Shown here: piece after piece, positions 9,495-18,509 of the stretch | Layout: each line of letters begins with the position of its first letter | How positions within the stretch are numbered: position 1 is the first letter of the stretch | NCBI RefSeq assembly: GCF_006125015.1 | Contig: NZ_SZZN01000001.1 | Span: forward strand, 3,968,001-4,032,000 | Reading direction: 5' to 3' | Length of the DNA: 64,000 bases | DNA from: Roseovarius arcticus | Lineage (GTDB): Bacteria; Pseudomonadota; Alphaproteobacteria; Rhodobacterales; Rhodobacteraceae | The notes under the pieces: model-generated | The model's database searches: none | Seen by the model: the letters and a program-made list of their open reading frames with translations, nothing else | Told to the model about the DNA's origin: nothing | Position numbers and translations under genes: made by a program

Positions 9495-9839
9495 TCATCC
9501 AGTTTGTCCAAGGGCAGTATCGTTCAGATCGGTATGAAGGCGAAATATTGAATTCATGCGCGTCAGCCGAAACACTTTTTCCACATCAGGCGTCAAGCAT
9601 GCCAGCTCTAGCCGCCGGTCCGGGCCAACCAGCTTGAGCGCGGCAACGATGGCACCAAGGCCGCTGGAGTCGATGAACATTACCTGCCGAAGGTCCAGCA
9701 GGACATCGCCCGTGCCATCAGATGTGGCTGCTCGCAACGCGTCCTTAAAGGCGATGGCGGCGGCGGCGTCGATCCGTGCGGCGTTAACAGTGATAAGCTG
9801 GTAGGCGCCATATTGGCTGCTGGAAAGGTCCATGTTCAC
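9495..9839 (-). CDS. Anti-sigma factor antagonist (STAS domain)
   Basis: A 114-residue STAS-domain protein. The core FIDSSGLGAIVAAL carries the expected phosphoacceptor serine (Ser58), the same position as in SpoIIAA. In this family the unphosphorylated form captures the RsbW-like kinase and frees its target. It is the first gene of the two-gene unit with the downstream kinase (9445-8960). The start is ATG 9839 (MNMDLS), with another ATG two codons later. It is divergent from msrC, with about 160 bases between. Confidence 0.87.
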   Translation of the reverse strand: MNMDLSSSQYGAYQLITVNAARIDAAAAIAFKDALRAATSDGTGDVLLDLRQVMFIDSSGLGAIVAALKLVGPDRRLELACLTPDVEKVFRLTRMNSIFRLHTDLNDTALGQTG

Positions 9840-9998
9840 TCCGAATGATTCATATCGTTGCGACTCACGCTAGGGCAAATTCCTTACCATTCGGTGTGCG
9901 CGAACAAGGCCATTGCACCGGACAAATTTTGGGGGTGAAAGCTATTCGGGAACAGCGCAACTCCAACGTGAGCCAACCTATGAGAAGGGCAACGAAAC

Positions 9999-10451
9999 AT
10001 GCGGATCAACTATGACGAACTGGCCAAAACCCTTGCCGCGCTGACGCACGGCGAGGAGGACACAATCGCACTGATGGCGACCATGGTGTGCGAGCTGCAC
10101 CATGCTGATGACCGGTTTGACTGGACCGGTTTTTACCGTGTCACTCAGCCTGAAACGTTGCGAATCGGCCCCTATCAGGGCGGCCATGGCTGCCTATTCA
10201 TCCCATTTTCACGCGGGGTGTGCGGCGTGGCGGCCCGTACCGGCGAGGTGCAGCTGGTCGATGATGTCGACGCGTTTTCGGGCCATATTGCGTGTGCGAG
10301 CAGCACAAAATCCGAAATTGTGTTGCCTGTACGCGATGCCGGTGGCGTGCTGATCGGCGTGCTGGATATCGACAGCGACCGGGTTGCGGCCTTTGACCGT
10401 GCTGATGCGGACGGGCTGACGCGGCTCTTGCGGCAGACATTCGGGGGCTGA
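9999..10451 (+). CDS. msrC: Free methionine-(R)-sulfoxide reductase (GAF type)
   Basis: A 150-residue GAF-domain enzyme that reduces free methionine-R-sulfoxide using thioredoxin. All three family cysteines are present: Cys65 (HGCLFIPF), Cys75 (RGVCGVA) and Cys99 (GHIACASS). Their spacing (10 and 24) equals that of E. coli Cys84/94/118. Other marks are FDWTGFYRV, IGPYQG and SEIVLPV..VLDIDS. A single cytoplasmic domain with usual family length. It is divergent from the STAS gene and stands before an XRE regulator. Confidence 0.92.
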   Translation: MRINYDELAKTLAALTHGEEDTIALMATMVCELHHADDRFDWTGFYRVTQPETLRIGPYQGGHGCLFIPFSRGVCGVAARTGEVQLVDDVDAFSGHIACASSTKSEIVLPVRDAGGVLIGVLDIDSDRVAAFDRADADGLTRLLRQTFGG

Positions 10452-10520
10452 TGTTGTCGTGAAATTCTTCTTGCGTTTTTAACAGCAGCGCAGCATCGTG
10501 AAAATATCGACGTTAATTTC

Positions 10521-11108
10521 ATGGCGGGGCCGCGTTTGCTTCATACCGATATCTCTGCGCGCCGAACCATCGGCGCCGATCTGCGCGCCCTTCGCAAGTC
10601 GCGCGGTGTCACGCTGGCAGGCTTGGCAGAGCGGTTGGGCCGTTCTGTCGGCTGGTTAAGCCAGGTGGAGCGGGACCTATCGCAACCGAGTGCCGACGAT
10701 CTGCGTACATTTGCGGCCGCGCTGGACGTCCCGTTATCGCTGTTGATGGTCGATGTGGGCGTCCCTGAGGGTGAGGCCGGTTATATTGTGCGTCGCACCG
10801 CGCGCCGCCCTATAGGCAAGGATATGCCCGGCCTGACCGAAGAGTTGCTGTCGCCCGACCTGACCGACGATTTTGAGATGGTCCATTCCACCTTTGCGCC
10901 GCACAGCCGCGCACCAGAATTCATGATGCGGCCTACCCAAGAGGTGGGATACATCGTGTCGGGCCAGTTGGACCTGACCATCGCAGGCCACGAGTTTACC
11001 GTGACGAGTGGTGACAGTTTCCGCATCCGGGGCGACGCATTTGAATGGCGCAATCCCTATGACCTTCCTGCGACAGCGATCTGGGTGATCGCGCCGCCGG
11101 TCTATTGA
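10521..11108 (+). CDS. XRE-family regulator with cupin sensor domain
   Basis: A 195-residue regulator. The N-terminal helix-turn-helix covers about residues 15-70 (LRALRKSRGVTLAGLAERLG..VGWLSQVERDLSQPS). A C-terminal cupin covers about 110-190 (EVGYIVSGQLDLTIAGHEFTV..GDSFRI). Such proteins bind a small effector in the cupin and often repress a neighbouring catabolic operon. It is first in a same-strand run of eight open frames (LysE, GFA, GFA, demethylase, small frame, methyltransferase, demethylase) with gaps of 22 bases or less, so control of that operon is likely. The effector is unknown; a methylated amine is a reasonable guess. Confidence 0.88.
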   Translation: MAGPRLLHTDISARRTIGADLRALRKSRGVTLAGLAERLGRSVGWLSQVERDLSQPSADDLRTFAAALDVPLSLLMVDVGVPEGEAGYIVRRTARRPIGKDMPGLTEELLSPDLTDDFEMVHSTFAPHSRAPEFMMRPTQEVGYIVSGQLDLTIAGHEFTVTSGDSFRIRGDAFEWRNPYDLPATAIWVIAPPVY

Positions 11109-11118
11109 GGAGCCAGGG

Positions 11119-11739
11119 ATGAGCTGGGAAGCTTGGATCATATTCGCGCTATTTTGGGCGGTATTCGTCACCACGCCAGGGCCGAACGCGGTTAATTGCA
11201 TCACCACCGGGATGAACCTCGGCTTTCGCCGCGCGCTACCAGGGGTGGCTGCGATCCTGACGCAGGCGGCGCTGTTTCTGGCGCTGTCGGCGCTGGGTAT
11301 CACGGCGCTGATCGCGGCATCGCCGCAGGTGTTCGAGGTGGCTAAGCTAATCGGCGCGGGCGTGCTGATCTGGCTGGGTATTCGCACGTGGCGACAAGCA
11401 AGCAGACCGGTCAGCGCCGGGGCCGTGTCTGGCGGGTCGGTCTATGGCCGCGCATTTCTGATTGCCACGATTAATCCCAAAAGCGTCGCGGGCTATCTGG
11501 CCGCGTTCAGCCAGTTCGTTCAGCCTGATGTGCCATTGGGCCAGCAAATGTGGGTGATCGTGCCAACGGCACTGACGCTGACCGCGCTCAGCTATTCGGG
11601 CTATACCGCGCTGGGCGTAGGTCTGGGGCGCTCGGCGCTGGGCGCTGTTGCCAGCCGGCCGCTGCGGCGCGCGCTGGCGCTTTGTTTCATCGTTTATGGC
11701 GTGCTTCTGGGGTCCAGTACCCTACCGGGAAGGGCGTAG
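11119..11739 (+). CDS. LysE/RhtB-family exporter
   Basis: A 206-residue inner-membrane protein with about six hydrophobic helices. The family start signature is TPGPNAVNCITTGMNLGFRRAL (split around residues 21-42), with IGAGVLIWLGIRTWR and INPKSVAGYLAAFSQFV further on. Members export amino acids or related compounds. It begins 10 bases after the XRE gene and ends 1 base before the first GFA gene, so it is co-transcribed with the demethylation operon. It may relieve build-up of an amino-acid product; the substrate is not known. Confidence 0.87.
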   Translation: MSWEAWIIFALFWAVFVTTPGPNAVNCITTGMNLGFRRALPGVAAILTQAALFLALSALGITALIAASPQVFEVAKLIGAGVLIWLGIRTWRQASRPVSAGAVSGGSVYGRAFLIATINPKSVAGYLAAFSQFVQPDVPLGQQMWVIVPTALTLTALSYSGYTALGVGLGRSALGAVASRPLRRALALCFIVYGVLLGSSTLPGRA

Positions 11740-11740
11740 A

Positions 11741-12124
11741 ATGCTGCGCGGTTCCTGCCTCTGCGGCGCTGTCGCCTTTACCGCCGGGCCACCTGAGGGC
11801 CGCGCGATCGCGTGCCACTGCATCGAGTGCCGTCGCCAGTCCGGCCACTATTTTGCCGCCGTTCCGGTGGCCAAGGACAGCGTGACATTCGATTGCGACG
11901 ATGGGCTGACATGGTACCGCGCCTCGGGCATCGCTACGCGCGGCTTTTGCACGCGCTGTGGATCGACGCTGTTCTGGCGGGGCGACGCGGGAGCGAATGT
12001 GCATGTCCTGATGGGTAGTCTGGACGGCGAAACGGGCCTCAAGCTGGGCGCGCATGTCTGGGTGCGCGAACAGGGCGATTACTGCGAAATCGGCGGCGAT
12101 CTGCCGCAACTGCAGGAGAGCTAA
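11741..12124 (+). CDS. GFA-family zinc protein (formaldehyde-glutathione type), copy 1
   Basis: A 127-residue CENP-V/GFA-fold protein. Zinc ligands typical of glutathione-dependent formaldehyde-activating enzyme are visible: Cys6/Cys8 (SCLCGAV), Cys25/Cys27/Cys30 (ACHCIECRRQSG) and Cys70/Cys73 (FCTRCGS). The founding member, Gfa of Paracoccus, was proposed to speed formation of S-hydroxymethylglutathione, but most GFA proteins have no proven activity. Its place beside two demethylases that can release formaldehyde supports a C1-detoxification role. It is a tandem paralogue of the next gene. ATG 11741 starts 1 base after the LysE stop. Confidence 0.85.
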   Translation: MLRGSCLCGAVAFTAGPPEGRAIACHCIECRRQSGHYFAAVPVAKDSVTFDCDDGLTWYRASGIATRGFCTRCGSTLFWRGDAGANVHVLMGSLDGETGLKLGAHVWVREQGDYCEIGGDLPQLQES

Positions 12125-12126
12125 TC

Positions 12127-12504
12127 ATGCTTAAAGGCCAGTGTCTGTGCGGTGACGTGACGTTCGAGGTGGCAGGCGAGCCGCAACACCTGTCGGTCTG
12201 CCATTGCGGGCAGTGCCGCAAGCAGTCGGGCCACACTTGGGCGTCTGCCGCGGTGCCCGAGGCGGATCTGGCAATCGTTGGCACGCCTGAATGGTATCAG
12301 GCCAGCGACACAGCCAAGCGTGGATTTTGCGCCCGCTGTGGCAGCTTCCTTTTCTGGAAGGCGCATGACGAGGACACAATCAGCTTTGCCCTCGGGGCAC
12401 TGGACGCGCCAACGGGGCTAAGACTGGAGCGGCACATCTTTTGCGAGGACAAAGGCGACTACTACGACATCTCAGACGGCCTGCCCCAGTCAGCCCGATC
12501 CTGA
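12127..12504 (+). CDS. GFA-family zinc protein, copy 2
   Basis: A 125-residue paralogue of the preceding gene with the same cysteine pattern: Cys6/Cys8 (QCLCGDV), Cys25/Cys27/Cys30 (CHCGQCRKQSGH) and Cys68/Cys71 (FCARCGSFLFWK). The two share fold and motif order but are clearly diverged, so the duplication is old. It starts 2 bases after copy 1 and ends 22 bases before the first demethylase gene. The likely role, handling formaldehyde or another thiol adduct formed in demethylation, rests on context. Confidence 0.85.
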   Translation: MLKGQCLCGDVTFEVAGEPQHLSVCHCGQCRKQSGHTWASAAVPEADLAIVGTPEWYQASDTAKRGFCARCGSFLFWKAHDEDTISFALGALDAPTGLRLERHIFCEDKGDYYDISDGLPQSARS

Positions 12505-12526
12505 CCAAATAGCGGAGAGCGAGACA

Positions 12527-14968
12527 ATGAGCGATTTTCCCAGCACGGCCCGCGTGGTCATCATCGGCGGCGGCGCGGTGGGCGCGTCCGGCCTCTATCA
12601 CCTTGCCAAGGCGGGCTGGACCGATTGCGTCCTGCTAGAAAAGAACGAGTTGACCGCCGGCAGCACATGGCACGCCGCGGGCAATTGCCCGACGTTCTCG
12701 ACCTCTTGGGCGATCATGAACATGCAACGCTATTCGACCGAGCTGTATCGCGGCCTGTCGGATGCGGTGGATTATCCGATGAATTACCACGTCACCGGTT
12801 CCTTGCGGCTGGGCCATTCAGACGAGCGTGAACAAGAATTTCAGCGCGCCTGCGGCATGGGCCGCTATCAGGGCATGGACATGCAGATGCTATCGCCGAA
12901 CGAGGCAAAGCAGATGTACCCCTTTATGGAGACGCATGACCTGAAAGGCGTGCTGTATGACCCCAGCGACGGCGACATCGACCCTAGTCAGCTAACGCAA
13001 GCATTGGCCAAGGGCGCGCGCGATCTGGGCGCACGGATAGAACGGTTTTGCCCCGCGACAGGCGTGACGCGGGACGGAGGTGAATGGATCGTCCACACCC
13101 ACAAGGGCGATATCCGCTGCGAATTTGTGGTGAATGCGGCTGGTTATTATGCGCAGACGGTCGGCGAATGGTTCAAGCCCTATGGCGGGCGCACCGTGCC
13201 GATGATGGTGATGAGCCACCAGTATCTGCTGACCGACGAAATCCCTGAAATCGCTGAGTACACAGCCGCGAGTGGCAAGTTGCCGCTGCTGCGCGACGTC
13301 GACAGCTCATACTACCTGCGCCAGGAAAAAACCGGCCTGAACCTTGGCCCTTACGAGCGGAACTGCAAGGCACACTGGATCACGCCAGACGATCCCTTTC
13401 CCGAGGATTTCAGCTTTCAACTATACCCAGACGATCTGGAGCGGCTGGAATGGTACATCGAGGATGCGATGGCGCGCGTGCCGCTGCTGGGGCATGTGGG
13501 CATCAACAAGGTCATCAACGGCCCCATCCCCTATGCGCCCGACGGTCTGCCGTTGCTTGGCCCCATGCCGGGCGTGCCAAACGCCTTTGAGGCTTGCGTT
13601 TTCACCTTCGGCATTTCGCAGGCGGGGGGCGCGGGCAAGGTGCTGGCTGAGTGGATCACAGAAGGTGCTACGGAATGGGATATGTGGGCGGTCGATCCGC
13701 GCCGCTTTACCGACTACACCGACCCAGAGCACTGCATCGCCAAGGGGATGGAGGTGTACGGCCATGAATACGCCATGCATTTCCCCTGGCACGAATGGCC
13801 CGCTGGCCGCGATCGCAAGCGGGGTCCGAATGATGCCATCGTACGCGAACTTGGCGGCGTAATGGGCGCCTATAACGGGTGGGAGCGGGCAAATTGGTTT
13901 GCACAGCCCGGCGATGATGTCAGCGAGGAGGCCACCCAGACATGGAACCGCGCAGGCCCATGGGCGCAGCGCATTGCCGAGGAATGCGCAGCCGTCCGCG
14001 ACCATTGCGGCGTGCTGGATCTGCCGGGATTCACCCGCTTTCATGTGCGGGGGCAGGGCGCGGACGATTGGCTGCGCGGCCTCGTTACCGGCGCGTTGCC
14101 CAAGGTGGGGCGCATGAACCTTGTCTATGTCGCCGATGATCGCGGCCGCATCCTGACAGAGCTGTCGTGCATAAGGCTGGCCGAGGACAGCTTTATCCTG
14201 ATCACTGCCGCGACGGCGCAATGGCATGACGGCGATCTGATCCGGCGCAGCGTGCCGACGGGTGTCACCGTTGAGGAGGCGACGACCGAGCGCAGCGCGC
14301 TGATCGTTACTGGCCCTGCTAGCCGCGATCTTTTGGCGTCGCTGACCGACGGCGATTTGTCGCTGCCATGGCTTAGCCACCAGTATTGCACTGTGGCTGG
14401 GCATAAGGCGCATATCGCCCGCGTATCCTTCGCAGGGGAGCTGGGATGGGAGGTGCATGCCGCGAACGAGGATATGGCAGATATCTACCGCGCCATTCTA
14501 GACGCTGGCGCGAAACCCTTTGGGATGTATGCGTTGAACAGCTTGCGGATTGAAAAAGGCTATCGCGCGTGGAAGGGCGATCTCAGCACCGATTATTCGA
14601 TGCTGGAGGGCGGGCTGGACCGTTTTGTCAAACTGGACAAGCCGCAGGATTTCCCAGGCAAGGCCGCCCTGCTAAGCGAGCGCCAGCAGGGCAGCGTGAA
14701 GCGATTTGTCACTTTGATCGTAGATGCGGGCGAAGCTGACGCGCCCTATATGTCGACGCTCTGGCACGGCGGTGATGTAGTGGGCGAGACGACGAGCGGC
14801 GCGTGGGGCTACCGGGTTGATGCCTCTATCGCGCTGGGGATGATCCGCGCCGACCTTGCCGTGCCGGGCACTGAACTTGAGGTCGAAATTTATGGCGAGC
14901 GGTTCAAGGCAGTAGTGCAGCCGGACGCCCCCCTTTGGGATGCGAGCAACGAACGGATACGCGCCTGA
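12527..14968 (+). CDS. Dimethylglycine/sarcosine dehydrogenase-like FAD-folate demethylase, paralogue 1
   Basis: An 813-residue two-part enzyme. The N-terminal half is a DAO-type FAD oxidase (VVIIGGGAVGASGLYHLAKAG, then TAGSTWHAAG with His49 at the position of the covalent-FAD His of dimethylglycine and sarcosine dehydrogenases), followed by an FAO_M linker. The C-terminal half, from about residue 440, is a GcvT-like tetrahydrofolate domain (FAGELGWEVH, NSLRIEKGYRAWKGDL). The family oxidises an N-methyl group and passes it to THF as methylene-THF. It follows two GFA genes. Its exact substrate is unknown; dimethylglycine, sarcosine or a related N-methyl amino acid are candidates. Confidence 0.88.
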   Translation: MSDFPSTARVVIIGGGAVGASGLYHLAKAGWTDCVLLEKNELTAGSTWHAAGNCPTFSTSWAIMNMQRYSTELYRGLSDAVDYPMNYHVTGSLRLGHSDEREQEFQRACGMGRYQGMDMQMLSPNEAKQMYPFMETHDLKGVLYDPSDGDIDPSQLTQALAKGARDLGARIERFCPATGVTRDGGEWIVHTHKGDIRCEFVVNAAGYYAQTVGEWFKPYGGRTVPMMVMSHQYLLTDEIPEIAEYTAASGKLPLLRDVDSSYYLRQEKTGLNLGPYERNCKAHWITPDDPFPEDFSFQLYPDDLERLEWYIEDAMARVPLLGHVGINKVINGPIPYAPDGLPLLGPMPGVPNAFEACVFTFGISQAGGAGKVLAEWITEGATEWDMWAVDPRRFTDYTDPEHCIAKGMEVYGHEYAMHFPWHEWPAGRDRKRGPNDAIVRELGGVMGAYNGWERANWFAQPGDDVSEEATQTWNRAGPWAQRIAEECAAVRDHCGVLDLPGFTRFHVRGQGADDWLRGLVTGALPKVGRMNLVYVADDRGRILTELSCIRLAEDSFILITAATAQWHDGDLIRRSVPTGVTVEEATTERSALIVTGPASRDLLASLTDGDLSLPWLSHQYCTVAGHKAHIARVSFAGELGWEVHAANEDMADIYRAILDAGAKPFGMYALNSLRIEKGYRAWKGDLSTDYSMLEGGLDRFVKLDKPQDFPGKAALLSERQQGSVKRFVTLIVDAGEADAPYMSTLWHGGDVVGETTSGAWGYRVDASIALGMIRADLAVPGTELEVEIYGERFKAVVQPDAPLWDASNERIRA

Positions 14969-15147
14969 TGCTGACGGATAGCGCCAAAACCCTAATTACC
15001 ATTTTCACGGCAGCGGGATGCCCGGCTGTCAGTCCCAAAGGCACGTTTCCGGTGCTGGGCGATGCAACAACCAGTTTTGGCAACATCCGCGCGCCCGGTA
15101 TTTTGGCGACCATTGAGCACACGCAGCCTCGGGAAATCTACCCATGA
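14968..15147 (+). CDS. Possible small gene coupled at both ends (59 residues)
   Basis: An ATG overlaps the stop of the upstream demethylase (TGATG at 14966-14970), and its own stop overlaps the start of the methyltransferase (ATGA at 15144-15147). The product would be 59 residues (MLTDSAKTLITIF...) with one Cys and no membrane helix. I recognise no family. The double overlap is what a real coupled gene would show, but it could be a linker that only keeps ribosomes moving through the gap. Confidence 0.35.
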   Translation: MLTDSAKTLITIFTAAGCPAVSPKGTFPVLGDATTSFGNIRAPGILATIEHTQPREIYP

Positions 15148-16040
15148 CCGACATCACCCTTCTAGACGGCTCTATCGGGCAGGAACTGGTCAAGCGGGCG
15201 GGGGGTGCCCCGACGAACCTGTGGTCGACCGCTGTGATGATGGACCGGCCCGGACTGGCCGCCGAAGTGCACGGCGATTACTTTGTCGCAGGCGCGACCA
15301 TCGCCAGCACCAACAGTTATGCAGTCCACAGGGACCGTCTGGCGCGCGCCGGGATCGAGGACCAGTTTGGCACATTGATCGAATGCGCACTGACCGAGGC
15401 AGCGGCAGCGCGCACCGCACATGGCACGGGCCGCATCGCTGGCACGCTGGGGCCGCTGGGCGCGTCCTATCGCCCAGATATTTGCCCGCCGCCGGACATC
15501 GCCGCGCCGTTCTACGCCGAAATTGCCGCGATGATGCGCGGCGGCGTGGACCTGCTGCTAATCGAGAGTGCGGCATCGGTTGAGCAAGCGGCTGGTGCAT
15601 TATTAGGCTGTGCGGATGCGGGCGTGCCCGTCTGGTTGTCCGTCACGGTAATGGACGATGATGGCACGCGTCTGCGTTCGGGCGAGGATCTGGGCGATCT
15701 GGCGCCGCTGATCGCGGGCCATGCGCCGGATGCCGTGCTGATCAACTGCACCCGCCCGGAGGCGGTTGGTGCAGGACTGATGATCCTGCGCGGGTTTGGC
15801 CTGCCCTTCGGCGCGTATGCAAATGGGTTCGATCACATTACAGCGGAGTTCCTCAAGGATACTCCAACTGTCGACGCATTGCAGGCGCGGCGCGATCTGT
15901 CGCCCGCTCTCTACGCTGATTTCGCGATGAGCTGGGTCGCCCAAGGCGCCACCATCGTGGGGGGCTGCTGCGAGGTTGGCCCCGCCCATATCGCCGAACT
16001 GGCCACGCGATTGCGCGCAGCCGGTCACCGCATCGTTTAA
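15144..16040 (+). CDS. Homocysteine S-methyltransferase family (betaine-homocysteine type)
   Basis: A 298-residue (beta/alpha)8 zinc methyltransferase that transfers a methyl group to homocysteine to give methionine. The three zinc cysteines are present: Cys202 (LINCTRPE) and the pair Cys275-Cys276 (VGGCCEVGPAHI). The N-terminal LLDGSIGQELVKR and the substrate loop TNSYA also fit. Members use glycine betaine, S-methylmethionine or related donors. Lying between two dimethylglycine-dehydrogenase-like genes, it suggests betaine to dimethylglycine to sarcosine degradation, with the first methyl going to homocysteine. The donor is inferred. Start and stop overlap or abut its neighbours. Confidence 0.88.
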   Translation: MTDITLLDGSIGQELVKRAGGAPTNLWSTAVMMDRPGLAAEVHGDYFVAGATIASTNSYAVHRDRLARAGIEDQFGTLIECALTEAAAARTAHGTGRIAGTLGPLGASYRPDICPPPDIAAPFYAEIAAMMRGGVDLLLIESAASVEQAAGALLGCADAGVPVWLSVTVMDDDGTRLRSGEDLGDLAPLIAGHAPDAVLINCTRPEAVGAGLMILRGFGLPFGAYANGFDHITAEFLKDTPTVDALQARRDLSPALYADFAMSWVAQGATIVGGCCEVGPAHIAELATRLRAAGHRIV

Positions 16041-16061
16041 CGTCAACCCAAGGAGCGCATC

Positions 16062-18509
16062 ATGGATCTGCCCACAAAGGCCCGCGTGGTCATCATCGGC
16101 GGCGGCGTCGTCGGCTGCTCGGTCGCGTATCATCTGGCCAAGCTGGGCTGGAGCGATGTTGTCCTGCTAGAGCGCAAGCAACTGACCAGCGGCACCACAT
16201 GGCACGCGGCGGGCCTGATCGGCCAACTTCGCGCGTCCAGCAACATGACAAAGCTCGCCCGCTACTCGGCAGAGCTATACACCGGGCTGGAGGCGGAAAC
16301 AGGCGTCGCGACCGGCTTTCGCCAAGTCGGGTCAATCTCGGCAGCGCTGACGTCTGAGCGGCTGGAGGAGTTGCACAGGCAAGCCGGCATGGCCCGCGCC
16401 TTTGGCGTGCCCGCCGAGGAGCTGTCGCCGGATGACATCAAAGGGCGCTATCCGCATTTGAGCGTAGAGGGCGTGACGGGCGGTGTCTGGCTTCCCACCG
16501 ACGGGCAGGCCGACCCGGCCAATATCGCGCTCGCGCTGGCCAAGGGTGCGCGCCAGCACGGCGCAAAGGTGCAGGAACGGGTCTGCGTCACAGGCATCGC
16601 AAAGGCGGGCCGCCGCGTCACCGGCGTCGACTGGGCCAGCGACGATGGCAGCGCACAGGGCCATATCGAGGCCGATATGATCGTCAACTGCGCCGGCATG
16701 TGGGGCCACGAGGTCGGCCGCATGGCGGGCATCAATGTGCCGCTGCACGCGTGCGAACATTTCTACATCGTGACCGAGCCGATTGAAGGTCTAAGCCAAC
16801 TGCCCGTCCTGCGCGTGCCGGATGAATGCACCTACTACAAGGAAGACGCGGGCAAGATGCTGGTCGGCGCGTTCGAGCCGAATGCAAAACCGTGGGGTAT
16901 GAACGGCATCCCGGACAGCTTTGAATTCGACCAACTGCCTGAGGATTTCGATCATTTTGAGCCGATTCTAGAGGCCGCCTGCAACCGGCTGCCAATGCTG
17001 GCGACAGCGGGGATACACACCTTCTTTAACGGACCGGAATCGTTCACGCCCGATGATGCCTACCACCTTGGCCTCAGCCCGCAGATGGACAACGTCTGGG
17101 TCGCCTGCGGCTTTAACTCCATCGGGATTCAGTCGGCGGGCGGGGCGGGCCATGCGCTGAGCCAATGGATGGACAGCGGCGAGAAGCCCTTTGATTTGGG
17201 CGATGTCGATATCGCGCGGATGCAGCCATTTCAGGGGAACAAGACATATCTGTTCGAACGCTCCAAAGAGACGCTGGGCCTGCTTTATGCCGACCACTTC
17301 CCCTTCCGCCAAAAGGCTACCGCGCGCGGCATCCGGCGCACGCCTTTCCATCATCATCTGTTGGAGCAGGGCGCCGTCATGGGCGAGGCCGCGGGATGGG
17401 AGCGCGCGAATTGGTTCGCCGAGCCGGGGCAGGAGCGCGAGTACCGCTATAGCTGGAAGCGGCAGAACTGGTTTGACAACGCAGCCGCCGAGCATACCGC
17501 GATCCGCACTGGCGCCGGCATCTACGACATGTCGTCCTTCGGCAAGCTGCGCGTCGAGGGGCCGGATGCGGAAGGCTTCCTGAACCACGTCGGCGGCGGG
17601 GATTTCGCCGTTCCCGTTGGGCGCATCGTCTATACTCAGTTCTTGAATACGCGCGGCGGTATTGAGGCGGACGTGACCGTCACGCGCCTGTCCGAGACGG
17701 CGTATCTGGTCGTCACCCCCGCCGCCACGCGGCTGGCTGATCAGACGTGGATGCAGCGCCACATAGGCGATTTCAGCGTGGTGATTACCGACGTGACAGC
17801 AGGCGAGGGCGTGCTGGCCGTGATGGGGCCGAAGGCGCGCGGTATCATGCAGGCAGTATCGCCAGCTGATTTCTCGAACGACGTGAACCCCTTTGGCACA
17901 GCGCAAGAGATTGAGTTGGGCATGGGCCTCGCCCGGGTTCACCGCGTGAGCTATGTGGGCGAGTTGGGGTGGGAGGTTTACGTCAGCGCCGACATGGCCG
18001 GTCATGCGTTCGAGGTGCTGCATGCCGCCGGACAGAAACATGGTGCGCGTCTTTGCGGGATGCACGCCATGGATAGCTGCCGCATCGAAAAGGGCTTTCG
18101 CCATTTCGGGCATGACATCACCTGCGAGGATCACGTGCTGGAGGCTGGGCTTGGATTTGCGGTCAAGACGTCCAAACCGGACTTTATCGGGCGGGACGCC
18201 GTGCTGCGCAAAAAAGAAGAGGGGCTAGCGGCGCGCATGGTGCAGTTTCGCCTGACCGACCCCGAGCCTCTGCTCTATCATAACGAGCCGGTGCTGCGGG
18301 ATGGCGAGATTGTCGGCTATCTCAGCTCCGGCAGCTATGGCCACCATCTGGGTGGTGCGATTGGCATGGGATATGTGCCCTGCAAAGGGCAAAGTACCGA
18401 GGAGGTGCTGGCCTCGCGCTACGAGATCGACGTCGCCGGCACGCGCATTTCCGCCGAGGCTAGCCTGCGCCCGATGTATGATCCCACAGGGGCGCGGACC
18501 AAGGCGTAG
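16062..18509 (+). CDS. Dimethylglycine/sarcosine dehydrogenase-like FAD-folate demethylase, paralogue 2
   Basis: An 815-residue paralogue with the same architecture as the product of 12527-14968: FAD domain (VVIIGGGVVGCSVAYHLAKLG; TSGTTWHAAGLIGQ with His48 as probable covalent-FAD ligand), FAO_M linker and a GcvT-like folate domain (YVGELGWEVYVSA, MDSCRIEKGFRHFGHD). It is more like the classical sarcosine/dimethylglycine dehydrogenases in the AGLIGQ region than paralogue 1, which reads AGNCPTF. Two such enzymes in one operon suggest successive removal of two N-methyl groups. It is the last gene of the run that begins with the XRE regulator. Confidence 0.9.
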   Translation: MDLPTKARVVIIGGGVVGCSVAYHLAKLGWSDVVLLERKQLTSGTTWHAAGLIGQLRASSNMTKLARYSAELYTGLEAETGVATGFRQVGSISAALTSERLEELHRQAGMARAFGVPAEELSPDDIKGRYPHLSVEGVTGGVWLPTDGQADPANIALALAKGARQHGAKVQERVCVTGIAKAGRRVTGVDWASDDGSAQGHIEADMIVNCAGMWGHEVGRMAGINVPLHACEHFYIVTEPIEGLSQLPVLRVPDECTYYKEDAGKMLVGAFEPNAKPWGMNGIPDSFEFDQLPEDFDHFEPILEAACNRLPMLATAGIHTFFNGPESFTPDDAYHLGLSPQMDNVWVACGFNSIGIQSAGGAGHALSQWMDSGEKPFDLGDVDIARMQPFQGNKTYLFERSKETLGLLYADHFPFRQKATARGIRRTPFHHHLLEQGAVMGEAAGWERANWFAEPGQEREYRYSWKRQNWFDNAAAEHTAIRTGAGIYDMSSFGKLRVEGPDAEGFLNHVGGGDFAVPVGRIVYTQFLNTRGGIEADVTVTRLSETAYLVVTPAATRLADQTWMQRHIGDFSVVITDVTAGEGVLAVMGPKARGIMQAVSPADFSNDVNPFGTAQEIELGMGLARVHRVSYVGELGWEVYVSADMAGHAFEVLHAAGQKHGARLCGMHAMDSCRIEKGFRHFGHDITCEDHVLEAGLGFAVKTSKPDFIGRDAVLRKKEEGLAARMVQFRLTDPEPLLYHNEPVLRDGEIVGYLSSGSYGHHLGGAIGMGYVPCKGQSTEEVLASRYEIDVAGTRISAEASLRPMYDPTGARTKA

